DNA of 9,160 nt from Bacteroidota bacterium (GCA_023430325.1 JAEZAU010000081.1:1-9160), one strand, 5' to 3'. Numbered from the stretch's first letter, positions 1 to 7,280 are shown. A program made the numbers and translations. The notes: generated by a model not told the origin, from the letters alone.

Positions 1-3
1 CAT

Positions 4-158
4 GCGTCAGCGCGTTAGCGATAGAAGCGGAAAGCCTGGACTACCGAAGGCGTAGCCGAAGGTAGGAGGACTTGCAGCGTAAAGCGCGACCCGCCTTCGC
101 TGAAGCTTCGGCGGGCCTGCCCGCGATCCGTGATGTTCACGGCGGGGAACGCCCAAAT
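4..158 (+). repeat. Dispersed structured intergenic repeat, copy A
   Basis: Three sequence blocks occur in the same order as in copies B and C. Block 1 is AGCGATAGAAGCGG at 17-30, 13 of 14 bases identical to copy B. Block 2 is CAGCGTAAAGCGCGACCC at 75-92, 15 of 18 identical to copy B. Block 3 is CGCCCAAAT at 150-158, identical to copy B. The variable DNA between blocks can fold: CTACC/GGTAG arms around 41-65, CCCGCC/GGCGGG flanking a GAAGCTTC palindrome at about 90-115, GCGGGC-CT-GCCCGC at 111-124, and a small GGCG/CGCC stem at 141-153. It lies beyond the 3' end of the exonuclease III gene, which reads the other way. Function is unknown. It could be a mobile-type palindromic repeat, a small RNA or a transcript 3' end. 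No convincing U-tract terminator is visible. Confidence 0.6.
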
Positions 159-206
159 TTTCGCGAACACCTTTCCTGGGCAATACGCGATCTAGCGGAG
201 TGGACC

Positions 207-242
207 GATCATCTGATCATCTAATTCTCTGATCTTCTGATC
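207..242. repeat. 8-bp tandem repeat over the exonuclease III stop codon
   Basis: Four consecutive octamers plus a partial fifth: GATCATCT (207-214), GATCATCT (215-222), AATTCTCT (223-230), GATCTTCT (231-238), then GATC (239-242). The array encodes, on the minus strand, the last seven residues SEDQRIR and the stop codon of the exonuclease III gene, and continues about 10 bp past the stop. Slippage within it would change the C-terminal tail but not the catalytic domain. Confidence 0.65.
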
Positions 243-1011
243 GAGTTCTCCACTCTATACCCACAGGACAGTGATCGCTGCCCATGATCTCATTGAGGAT
301 GAAAGCGCTCTTCACTTTAGAAATGAACGCCTCATTCACGAGCACGTAATCGATGCGCCAGCCGATGTTCTTGGCACGGGCACCGAAGCGCTGGTTCCAC
401 CAACTGTACCTCACTTCGGTGGGGTGCATGTGGCGGAACGTATCAACGAAGCCGGCGTTGAGCAGATCGGTGAGCGCATCGATCTCCACCTGCGTGTAAC
501 CGGCGGTCTTGTTGTAGTTGGCCTTCGGGCGTGCGATGTCGATCTCCTGGTGCGCCACATTGAGATCGCCGGTGAAAATGACGGGCTTACCTTCTTTGAG
601 TTGATCGCTGAGATGTTGTTGCAACGCTGCGAACCAGATCTTTTTGAACGGAAGCCGCTTCAGGTCGGCACCGGCGTTCGGCACGTAGGCATTGACGATG
701 ACATGATCGGAGAACGTGGCGGTGATCACGCGGCCTTCCATGAGATGTTCCTTTCCGCAGTCCAGCCCGTATTCCACTTTCAAGGGCATTTCGCGGCTGA
801 GGATGGCAGTTCCGCTGTAACCCGGTTTCTCGGCGCTATGGACATGGATGTGGTACTCCTGCAGATCGCCGAGCGCTTCGATGGTCTGGTGCTCTGAAGC
901 CTTCACTTCCTGGAAACAGACGATGTCGGCACCGATCTTCTCCAGCGATGCATGCAGGCCTTTATTGGCAATGGCGCGGATGCCATTGACATTGAAGGAA
1001 ACAAGCTTCAT
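217..1011 (-). CDS. xth: Exodeoxyribonuclease III (AP endonuclease)
   Basis: Cytoplasmic DNA-repair nuclease of the exonuclease-endonuclease-phosphatase fold. The family cleaves DNA at abasic sites and removes nucleotides from 3' ends. The 264 residues cover the whole family length (E. coli ExoIII is 268). The expected active-site residues can be placed: N8 in SFNVNGIR, E35 in FQEVKA, Y109 in NAYVPN, D149 and N151 in FTGDLNVA, D221 in GWRIDYVL, and D246-H247 in GSDHCPVG. The start at 1011 gives the canonical MKLVSFNVNG amino end. No clear Shine-Dalgarno sequence precedes it, which is usual for Bacteroidota. It begins 6 nt after the stop of the upstream T9SS-sorted protein, so the two may share a transcript. 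The final residues after GIEW are encoded by an 8-bp tandem repeat and look like a non-conserved tail. Confidence 0.95.
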   Translation of the reverse strand: MKLVSFNVNGIRAIANKGLHASLEKIGADIVCFQEVKASEHQTIEALGDLQEYHIHVHSAEKPGYSGTAILSREMPLKVEYGLDCGKEHLMEGRVITATFSDHVIVNAYVPNAGADLKRLPFKKIWFAALQQHLSDQLKEGKPVIFTGDLNVAHQEIDIARPKANYNKTAGYTQVEIDALTDLLNAGFVDTFRHMHPTEVRYSWWNQRFGARAKNIGWRIDYVLVNEAFISKVKSAFILNEIMGSDHCPVGIEWRTRSEDQRIR

Positions 1012-1017
1012 GACCGA

Positions 1018-3087
1018 TCAACGCTGCACCACGAACCGCGCCTGCCGCATGTATCCATTCTCGATAGTACGCACGCTGTAGGTACCATTGGACAGGCTGG
1101 AAACGTCAACACCGCGATGCATATCGGCAGCACGAAGGGTGAACAAGTTGCGGCCGAGGACATCCACTATTTCCAGCTGAACATCCGGATCGATGCCACT
1201 GCTCACCGGCAGGAAGATGCGATCGGTGGCCGGTGATGGGAAGATGTCAAAAGTTGCGATCGGGGAGCGATCAGCGATACCGGATGAAACATCGGGCACC
1301 ACTTTACCCATCTGGTGCAAAGTGGCGTTCACATACCAGATATGACCGTCAGGACCCACTTCGATACCCATGATGCCAGGCGATCCGGTGGCGATGCGGC
1401 CCATTTCGGCGAACGTGGGATCGGCCAGATCATAAACGATTATCTCTCCGGTGGCATGATCGCTCACCAACAATCGATCGCCGATGATATCGATGCCTGC
1501 AGGTTGCGCAAGGCCGCTGCTCACCACCACATCCCACTCATAACCTGTAACAGTGGAATATTCGGCGTAGGGTTCATACACCGTGAATGCTCCAGGTCCA
1601 GAGACCGATCCGGTATTGGTATTGAGGCGAAGCACCCGCTGGCCACCATGATCCACCACATAGAGCCAACCGCTGGTCTTCTGAAGAACGGCATGGCTCA
1701 CGATGTGATCGTTGGGATCCTTGGTGATCGAAAAATCGGCGTAGCGGCGAATGATGGCATCGAGGTGATAATCCTGGCCGGGACCATGGTCCATGCGAAA
1801 ATCGTTCATCACGATGTCGCTGTTGTAACCATCCACCACCCAGAAACGGTTCCAGAAGTCGTGGGCGATGCCCTGGCTGTTGGGGTTGGCGTGCACCATG
1901 TCCAGATGGCTGCCCAACGGCCCGAAACCGGCCTGCGCATAGATAGCAGGATCGCTGCTCCACAAGGTGGGGCCGGTGAACGGGGGTGGCCCGTTATGGT
2001 TCGCATCGAACACACCCGGGCTTGTGGCGAAGTTCCCATTGTCGGCGAACGCGATCCCTGATGGGATGCTCATGAAATGCCATGCGTTGGGATCCCGTTG
2101 CCAGAGCCAGGTCATGTTCGCACCACCATTGGGATCGAAAAGACGGACGGTGCTTCCACCGGTGTTCTCCACGTCCTTGTTGATGATCCACAATTCATTG
2201 CGATCGGGATCGGGGTGAAAGGCCAGATCACGCGGCACCAAGACATCCTGATCATCGTCCGCGATCACTTCCACCGTAGGCGTTCCCCAGAAATAGTTAT
2301 CGATCAACATGGGGATCGCCGGTGATACATGAGCATCCGTGGTGGCCACATCGTTATCAGGCATCATGTCCGCCTCGCCGTTGATGTTGCTGGCCCACAC
2401 AGCGACCGCATGATCGCCCGCAGCTGCCGGCACCCACGGTGTCTCATGTTCAAAGGTGTATTCTTCGAAAGGTGCGATAGAGACACCCGAAATGTTCACC
2501 ACCACCGGCGCTCCACCATCCACCGAATAGTTCAGATCGAAACTGGTCACTGTTGTACCGCCGACATTCTTCACATCGCCACGCACCACGTTCACGTCAC
2601 CGGCGCGGCTGTAGATCGGCACGCGGCTTTGTACAACGGTCATGTCATAGGCGGCTGGCGGTTGCACTGTGAAGGTGAACACATCACTGGCTCCTTCGCC
2701 GAGGAATTGCGCCACGGTCATCCCATCTATGATCACGTTGAACGTGCCGCCACCATCGCCCCAATCATCCGCCCAGAAAATATCGAATTGTGCACCGTTG
2801 GCCAGGCACCATGGCCCTTCCATTATCGTGGCATTGTTCGCATAACCCTGCACGATCTGCTGCTGTCCCCCGGCACCATTACATCCCACGGCCGTGCTGC
2901 CTCCACTGAAAAGTGTACCATTGCCACACGCGTTCCCGTTGGGCAAAAGCTCCCAATAGGTCTCGTAGCCGTAATCGTCGGTGATCACCTGTATGTGTAC
3001 CTCGCTTTCGCCAGTGGGGCATTGGGCCAGGGCGATCGTGGGCACCGATAGACATGCAATGAACAGGAAGGGTAATGCTCTCGTCAT
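1018..3087 (-). CDS. T9SS type A sorting domain protein with beta-propeller region
   Basis: Predicted secreted or surface-attached protein of 689 residues; substrate and role unknown. Residues 1-21 are a signal peptide (hydrophobic core FLFIACL, likely cleavage in ALA|Q). Residues about 23-145 form an N-terminal domain with four cysteines (23, 54, 69, 94), probably two disulfides. Residues about 148-250 resemble a CARDB/adhesion-type beta-sandwich (VVRGDVKNVGGTTV, then a PDND end). Residues about 280-600 look like an NHL/SMP-30-type propeller, with recurring segments such as LWIINKD, WVVDGY, LYVVDHGGQRVLRL, LLVSDHATGEIIVYD and HIWYVN. Residues about 612-689 are a T9SS type A sorting domain: FDIFPSPATDRI, then VDVLGRN, then LSNGTYSVR, ending FVVQR. 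Such domains are recognised by the type IX machinery for export across the outer membrane and are cleaved. The exported protein sits directly before exonuclease III, with no obvious functional link. Confidence 0.88.
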   Translation of the reverse strand: MTRALPFLFIACLSVPTIALAQCPTGESEVHIQVITDDYGYETYWELLPNGNACGNGTLFSGGSTAVGCNGAGGQQQIVQGYANNATIMEGPWCLANGAQFDIFWADDWGDGGGTFNVIIDGMTVAQFLGEGASDVFTFTVQPPAAYDMTVVQSRVPIYSRAGDVNVVRGDVKNVGGTTVTSFDLNYSVDGGAPVVVNISGVSIAPFEEYTFEHETPWVPAAAGDHAVAVWASNINGEADMMPDNDVATTDAHVSPAIPMLIDNYFWGTPTVEVIADDDQDVLVPRDLAFHPDPDRNELWIINKDVENTGGSTVRLFDPNGGANMTWLWQRDPNAWHFMSIPSGIAFADNGNFATSPGVFDANHNGPPPFTGPTLWSSDPAIYAQAGFGPLGSHLDMVHANPNSQGIAHDFWNRFWVVDGYNSDIVMNDFRMDHGPGQDYHLDAIIRRYADFSITKDPNDHIVSHAVLQKTSGWLYVVDHGGQRVLRLNTNTGSVSGPGAFTVYEPYAEYSTVTGYEWDVVVSSGLAQPAGIDIIGDRLLVSDHATGEIIVYDLADPTFAEMGRIATGSPGIMGIEVGPDGHIWYVNATLHQMGKVVPDVSSGIADRSPIATFDIFPSPATDRIFLPVSSGIDPDVQLEIVDVLGRNLFTLRAADMHRGVDVSSLSNGTYSVRTIENGYMRQARFVVQR

Positions 3088-3092
3088 GGGTC

Positions 3093-3120
3093 CGAAGTTA
3101 GCTCATGGCCGTTCGTTCAA
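3093..3120 (-). promoter_or_regulatory. Candidate Bacteroidota-type promoter for the T9SS protein gene
   Basis: On the minus strand TAACTTCG (3100-3093) matches the Bacteroidota -7 consensus TAnnTTTG except for one base. A TTG (3120-3118) lies 17 nt upstream, as expected for the -33 element. Transcription would start only a few bases before the ATG at 3087, giving an almost leaderless message, which lowers confidence. It sits between repeat copy C and the gene. Confidence 0.25.
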
Positions 3121-3146
3121 CTTACCGATCATTGTCATTCTTGGGG

Positions 3147-3297
3147 TCTTGGGCGTGCCTTCGGCCGGGTGCTCCGCTGTAGCTGCCTTGTTCCGGTGGG
3201 TTCGGCTGCCGCTGCGGGGGCTTCCTTGCGTCAGCCGCCTCGCTGGCGCCGCACCACACCTCCCCTGCGGCAGGCTGCCGCTGCGCCCCCTCACGCA
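3147..3297 (-). repeat. Dispersed structured intergenic repeat, copy C
   Basis: The most diverged copy, on the minus strand. Block 1 reads TGCGTGAGGGGGCGCAGCGG (3297-3278), 15 of 20 positions matching copy B. Block 2 reads CAGCGGAGCACCCGGCCG (3179-3162), 13 of 18. Block 3 reads CGCCCAAGA (3155-3147), 7 of 9. The interior is longer than in the other copies and very GC-rich. It includes the odd palindrome GCGGCAGGCTGCCGC (3267-3281) and repeated GCAGCGGCAGCC-like strings. The element begins 2 nt after the lipid kinase stop codon on the same strand, so it would form the 3' end of that transcript. It fills nearly all of the 212-bp gap before the T9SS protein gene. The short open frames crossing it are low-complexity and not credible genes. 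Confidence 0.5.
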
Positions 3298-3299
3298 GA

Positions 3300-4175
3300 T
3301 CAGTGTACCACCATCAGATGGGCGGGCAATATCCGGGCGCGCACCTCTTTCACCTTGCCCTTGTGGTCACCATCCACCTGAAAATGGACCTTTCGGGTAG
3401 ACTGGATCTGTACCTCACGGGCTTGCAGCACTTCGATCCGTTGCGGATCGAACCTTCTTCGGGCGATCAACGAATCCCATAGGTCCCGAAGACCGAATTT
3501 GCGCACGAGCACCAATTCGAACAGCCCATCATCCAGCTCGCCGATCTTGTTGATTGTGGCCCCCGTACCGTACTTGCGCGCGTTGGCGAGCACCACCATG
3601 AACACCGATCGTTCCACCTCCTCCCTTTCTGTGCGCAGCTTCACCTTGAACCTTTCGCTCTTCAGCAGCACTTTCACCGATAGCCGCGCATACACCAACA
3701 TCCCCCTCGCCGGTGTTTGTTCGAACAGTTTGATCAGCCGGGCGTTCAGACCGAGGTCGGCCAGATGCAGGCACAGTTGCTTTTCATTGATCAGAACTGC
3801 ATCCATCGGTCGGGGCTCCCGATCTTTCAAGATCTCCAGGGCCTGTTCCGGATCGGCCGGTATTCCTAGATCGGTGGCCATGCCGTTCGCCGATCCACAG
3901 GGAATTATCCCCATTGCCACACCCGTTCCACCGACCACACTGGCTATCAGGTTCACCGTGCCATCACCACCAACGGCCACCACCCTGTCCGGCCTATGCT
4001 TTTCGATCGCAAGCTTCACAGATCGTCGCCGATCCTCCCCATTTTCAAGCGTCAGGATGATCGTTTCATGACCGGTCCCCGCAAAATGCTGGTGTATGAT
4101 CGTATGCCAGTCCCGTCCACGCTTGCGGCCGGCACCGGGGTTCACACAGAAGAGTAATTTCAGCGGGTGCTCCAT
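3300..4175 (-). CDS. Diacylglycerol kinase family lipid kinase
   Basis: Predicted cytoplasmic, membrane-associated kinase that phosphorylates a lipid alcohol such as diacylglycerol with ATP, as in the DgkB/YegS group. From the chosen start the protein has 291 residues, normal for the family. Visible motifs are NPGAG (12-16), the nucleotide-binding GGDGT (69-73) followed by VNLIAS, CGSANGMATDLGIP (93-106), PMDAVLIN (123-130), LDDGLFELVLV (215-225) and VDGD (268-271). The frame is open 22 codons further, to an ATG at 4241. That longer start would overlap the divergent phosphatase gene and adds an unconserved leader, so 4175 (MEHPLKLLFCVNPGAG) is preferred. No strong Shine-Dalgarno sequence is seen at either start. 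The gene is divergent from a predicted phosphatidate phosphatase, which would reverse its reaction. Exact lipid substrate is not determinable from sequence. Confidence 0.9.
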   Translation of the reverse strand: MEHPLKLLFCVNPGAGRKRGRDWHTIIHQHFAGTGHETIILTLENGEDRRRSVKLAIEKHRPDRVVAVGGDGTVNLIASVVGGTGVAMGIIPCGSANGMATDLGIPADPEQALEILKDREPRPMDAVLINEKQLCLHLADLGLNARLIKLFEQTPARGMLVYARLSVKVLLKSERFKVKLRTEREEVERSVFMVVLANARKYGTGATINKIGELDDGLFELVLVRKFGLRDLWDSLIARRRFDPQRIEVLQAREVQIQSTRKVHFQVDGDHKGKVKEVRARILPAHLMVVH

Positions 4176-4225
4176 CGGCTGGCGCTCATCTTGCCGGGCA
4201 ATAGCACAGCGCGTACCAGTAGCAG
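4176..4225. promoter_or_regulatory. Short divergent control region between lipid kinase and phosphatase
   Basis: The two divergent genes are separated by only 50 bp if the kinase starts at 4175 and the phosphatase at 4226. Promoters for both must lie here or inside the opposing coding sequences. I see no good TAnnTTTG element on either strand, so the call rests on gene arrangement alone. Confidence 0.3.
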
Positions 4226-5233
4226 ATGACAGGATCCGCAAGCACTCCCCGCAACGGCCGGCATGGGCTGAAGGTAAAGGTGTACGATGGGTATGGCGAC
4301 GCCGATGATATCATCATTTACGGGCATGTTCTTCGATCGGGATACCACCATGATGCATCACCTCACAAGGGCCTGTTCCGGAATTCGTTGCAGCTTCTCC
4401 GGTTGTTCATGCTGGAGCCAGCCCCCAACGCGGTGGTGCGGCTCCGATGGATGGGTGCCGATCTGCAGACCATTACCGATGATCAAGGTTCTTTCAAGTT
4501 CGAATGGAAGCCTCGCGAGCCACCACCGCCCGGCTGGCACAAGATCACCGTACATCTCACTGAACACCGTGGCCACCATGTGGATGTTGTCGGGCACGCG
4601 CGCATCTTCGCGCCCCACCCCGGCCAATTCGCCATCATCTCGGACATTGATGATACGTTCCTCATTTCGCACTCGGGCAACATGCGCAAACGCCTCAAAG
4701 TGCTGCTCACCAGGAGCGCTCCTTCACGTAAGCCGTTCAAGGATGTGGTGAAGCATTACCAGGCCCTATCCAAAGGTACCGGCACACAACAGGAACCTAC
4801 TCCCTTCTTCTACGTCTCCAGTTCGGAATGGAACCTGTACGATTACCTGCGATCGTTCTTCAGAACGCACGGTCTGCCGGATGGCATCCTGCTCTTGAGC
4901 CCGCTGAAAAGACTCTCGAACTTCTGGCGCACCGGCCAGGGGAAACACTCATTGAAGTTCATCCGCATAGCGCGGATCATCAATTCATATCCTGATCATC
5001 GGTACATTCTTCTTGGTGACGATACGCAGCAGGATCCGTACATCTACCAGCAGATCGCCGAACACCATCCCGATCGTGTGCTCGCCGTCTATATCAGGTG
5101 TGTGAAGCGTGCGAACCACGCGGCCGTTAAGGCGATCATCGATGGTCTGGTGGAAAAAGGGATCCATTGTTGTTACTTCAAGCACAGTAGTGAAGCGATG
5201 GAGCATTCCCGATCGATAGGGCTTATCGAATGA
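4226..5233 (+). CDS. App1-family phosphatidate phosphatase (DUF2183 type)
   Basis: Predicted HAD-like Mg-dependent phosphatase of 335 residues, related to the catalytic domain of yeast App1, which converts phosphatidate to diacylglycerol. The amino-terminal part (about 15-135) carries the usual leader domain with VYDGYGDADDIIIYGHVL and a beta-sandwich-like segment ending HARIFAP. The catalytic part begins at FAIISDIDDT, with the DxDxT signature at 140-144. It continues through FFYVSSSEWNLYDYL (194-208), K240 in the GKHSLK segment, and ILLGDDTQQDPYIY (261-274), whose acidic residues fit the HAD metal site. The ATG at 4226 gives the family's typical amino end; no Shine-Dalgarno sequence is visible. 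It is the first gene of a tight plus-strand unit, 13 nt before the ASRT-family gene, and is divergent from a lipid kinase predicted to make phosphatidate. Activity on phosphatidate rather than another phosphoester is inferred from the family. Confidence 0.88.
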   Translation: MTGSASTPRNGRHGLKVKVYDGYGDADDIIIYGHVLRSGYHHDASPHKGLFRNSLQLLRLFMLEPAPNAVVRLRWMGADLQTITDDQGSFKFEWKPREPPPPGWHKITVHLTEHRGHHVDVVGHARIFAPHPGQFAIISDIDDTFLISHSGNMRKRLKVLLTRSAPSRKPFKDVVKHYQALSKGTGTQQEPTPFFYVSSSEWNLYDYLRSFFRTHGLPDGILLLSPLKRLSNFWRTGQGKHSLKFIRIARIINSYPDHRYILLGDDTQQDPYIYQQIAEHHPDRVLAVYIRCVKRANHAAVKAIIDGLVEKGIHCCYFKHSSEAMEHSRSIGLIE

Positions 5234-5246
5234 AATATCACGACCA

Positions 5247-5615
5247 ATGGAAATAGGCAGAAGAACATGGTGCATACCGGAAGGTTACATCCCTTCGGAA
5301 AGCACGGGGCCCGCCCCGGCGATGACCAGCCATGAGACAGCGTGCATCCTCAACGCTACGGCAAGGCCGGCAAATGTGCAGATCATGATCTACTTCGCAG
5401 ATCGCGATCCCGCAGGGCCTTATACGGTGATCGTTCCCCCGAAAAGGACATTGCACCTTCGCTTCAATGACCTCACCGAGCCGGAGCCTGTGCCACGCGA
5501 TACCGATTATTCCAGCACATTCATCAGCGATGTTCCCATTGTGGTGCAACACACCCGGCTGGACAGCCGGCAGAGCGAGAACGCATTGATGACCACGATC
5601 GCCTTTGCCAATTGA
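5247..5615 (+). CDS. Sensory rhodopsin transducer (ASRT) family protein
   Basis: Small soluble protein of 122 residues, close to the full length of the Anabaena sensory rhodopsin transducer (about 125). Recognisable family segments are the opening GRRTWCIPEGYIP, then SHETACILNAT (28-38), IYFADRDPAGPY, the PPKRTLHLRFNDL stretch, DTDYSSTFISDVPIVVQHTRLDSRQ, and ENALMTTIAFAN at the end. No signal peptide or membrane segment is present. The Anabaena protein binds its photoreceptor as a tetramer. The wider superfamily has been proposed to be small-molecule, probably sugar, binding domains. No rhodopsin or retinal-synthesis gene is in the window. The gene is packed 13 nt after App1 and 36 nt before a GH13 enzyme, which favours a carbohydrate-sensing or binding role over light signalling. 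That role is inference. No Shine-Dalgarno sequence is visible at the ATG. Confidence 0.88.
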   Translation: MEIGRRTWCIPEGYIPSESTGPAPAMTSHETACILNATARPANVQIMIYFADRDPAGPYTVIVPPKRTLHLRFNDLTEPEPVPRDTDYSSTFISDVPIVVQHTRLDSRQSENALMTTIAFAN

Positions 5616-5651
5616 TGAACATGTTGCGATCATTCATCCTCTTTCCCACCG

Positions 5652-7280
5652 ATGTCGATCAGAAATAGCCGCGAATGGTATCGTAATGCCGTATTCTATT
5701 CGCTTGATGTAAAGACGTTCAAGGACAGCGATGGCGACGGCATGGGCGATCTGAAGGGCCTCATCTCCAAGCTCGATCATCTCACATGGCTCGGTGTGGA
5801 CTGCCTTTGGCTGCTGCCGTTCTATCCATCGCCGTTGCGGGACAATGGCTATGATGTGAGCGATTATACCAATGTGGATCCACGGCTGGGATCGCTCGAT
5901 GAGTTCGATCTGTTCATCAAAGAGGCCACAAAGCGTAAACTGAAGGTCATGATCGATCTGGTGATCAACCACACTTCGATCGACCATCCTTGGTTCAAGA
6001 ATGCGCGTACCAGCCTTGATTCACGATACAGACATTATTACGTATGGCACAAAGATCCCGACCACGGTAAGGTGAAGGTGGTGTTCGATCATGTGGAGGA
6101 AAGTGTCTGGGCGCATACACCGGAAACGGATATGTACTACCTGCACCGCTTCTACAAGGAACAACCCGACCTCAACCTGAGCCATCCCGATGTGCAGGAG
6201 GAGATACTGCGTATCATGGATTTCTGGATGGACCGTGGGGTGAGCGCCTTCCGCGTGGATGCGGCCCATATGATCACCGACCCGGTGGAAGTTGAGAAGA
6301 CCGACTACCACAGCATGCACAAGCTATTCAATAAGATGAGGGATCATCTGGAGCAGCGATCCCCGGATGGTGTGTTGCTTGCCGAGGCCAACGTACCACC
6401 TGGAAAACTGGCCGATTATTTCAACGATGGAGAGGGCGATGCACGCATGCACATGCTCTTCAATTTCGTGGGGAATAAGTATGCGATGCTGGCTCTGGCG
6501 CGTGAACGTGCCGATGCGTTGAAGAAAGGGCTCGGCCTTTATGAACCTGTGAAAGCAGGGCATTGGATGAACTTCGTGCGGCATCATGATGAGCTCAACA
6601 TGGAGCAACTGTCAGATGAGGAACGAGCCGAACTGTTCGCTGCTTTTGCTCCGCAGGAGAAGATGCGCGCGCTCAACGGCATTCGCAGAAGGTTGCCGCC
6701 CATGGTGGCGAACGATCGAAGGCGGATGGAACTGATGTATGAGATCATGTTCAGCCTGCCCGGAACGCCGCTCATCAATTATGGCGAAGAGATCGGTATG
6801 GGTGACGACCTATCACTGAAGGGGCGATATGCGGTGCGTACGCCGATGCAATGGGATGGCTCGACCAATGGCGGTTTCTCATCAGCACCGAAAGAACAAC
6901 TCTATTTGCCCGTCATTGATGAAGGTGAATTCGCACATCACCACCTCAACGTTGAAGCTCAACTCGGCGATCCAGGTTCGTTCATGCATTTCATGCGGGA
7001 TCTGATCGCTCGCAGGAAAGCACATCCGATATTAGGTACCAGTGAATGGAGAATGCTCGCGACCAATGATGATCGAACGATCGCACTGCTCTATCGCGGC
7101 CGTTCTGAGAACGTTCTCGTGGTACACAATTTTTCACGCGATCAGCTAACGCTGGAGATCGCTCCTGGAGAGGATCTTCTGGATCCGGCCGATGTCATCT
7201 CAGGTGCGCCGATCGATCTGAAGAAGATCGATCTTCTCCCGTATGGATCGTTATGGATAAAGTTGGAGAACAAACTGTAG
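5652..7280 (+). CDS. GH13 alpha-amylase family enzyme, trehalose-synthase-like
   Basis: Cytoplasmic glycoside hydrolase family 13 (beta/alpha)8 enzyme of 542 residues; no signal peptide. The opening WYRNAVFYSLDVKTFKDSDGDGMGDLKGL (9-37) holds the DxDxDG calcium-type loop seen in trehalose synthases and oligo-1,6-glucosidases. Conserved regions follow: LLPFYPSPLRDNGYDVSDY (54-72), region I DLVINHTS (102-109), region II GVSAFRVDAAH with nucleophile D203, region III LLAEAN with acid/base E245, and region IV FVRHHDE with D313. GTPLINYGEEIGMGD and the RTPMQWD motif (396-402) come next, then a C-terminal beta domain. Trehalose synthase (maltose-trehalose interconversion) is the closest family I recognise. 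However, region II here has RVDAAHM rather than the RLDAVPY common in TreS, so a related alpha-glucosidase or glucosyltransferase is possible. All catalytic residues are intact. The LLM oxidoreductase gene starts 7 nt later. Confidence 0.88.
   Translation: MSIRNSREWYRNAVFYSLDVKTFKDSDGDGMGDLKGLISKLDHLTWLGVDCLWLLPFYPSPLRDNGYDVSDYTNVDPRLGSLDEFDLFIKEATKRKLKVMIDLVINHTSIDHPWFKNARTSLDSRYRHYYVWHKDPDHGKVKVVFDHVEESVWAHTPETDMYYLHRFYKEQPDLNLSHPDVQEEILRIMDFWMDRGVSAFRVDAAHMITDPVEVEKTDYHSMHKLFNKMRDHLEQRSPDGVLLAEANVPPGKLADYFNDGEGDARMHMLFNFVGNKYAMLALARERADALKKGLGLYEPVKAGHWMNFVRHHDELNMEQLSDEERAELFAAFAPQEKMRALNGIRRRLPPMVANDRRRMELMYEIMFSLPGTPLINYGEEIGMGDDLSLKGRYAVRTPMQWDGSTNGGFSSAPKEQLYLPVIDEGEFAHHHLNVEAQLGDPGSFMHFMRDLIARRKAHPILGTSEWRMLATNDDRTIALLYRGRSENVLVVHNFSRDQLTLEIAPGEDLLDPADVISGAPIDLKKIDLLPYGSLWIKLENKL

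Noticed and set aside
4..158. Rho-independent terminator in repeat copy A
   Set aside because: Several GC hairpins are present but none is followed by a convincing T run; the AAATTTT after block 3 is short and not directly attached to a strong stem.
271..897. 208-codon plus-strand open frame
   Set aside because: Antisense to exonuclease III, whose active-site motifs are intact; composition of the predicted product fits no family.
1315..2061. 248-codon plus-strand open frame, and another of 240 codons at 2329-3051
   Set aside because: Both lie antisense to the T9SS-sorted protein, which has a signal peptide and sorting domain in one uninterrupted frame. His/Ile-rich products reflect the reverse strand of GATC-rich codons.
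3103..3294. 63-codon minus-strand frame between the lipid kinase and the T9SS gene
   Set aside because: Encoded by the GC-rich repeat copy C; Arg/Ala/Pro/Gly-rich low-complexity product with no family resemblance.
4176..4241. 22-residue N-terminal extension of the lipid kinase
   Set aside because: It would overlap the divergent phosphatase start, adds no conserved sequence, and the family's amino end fits the ATG at 4175.
5238..5633. 131-codon minus-strand frame
   Set aside because: Antisense to the ASRT-family gene, which matches its family over the full length.
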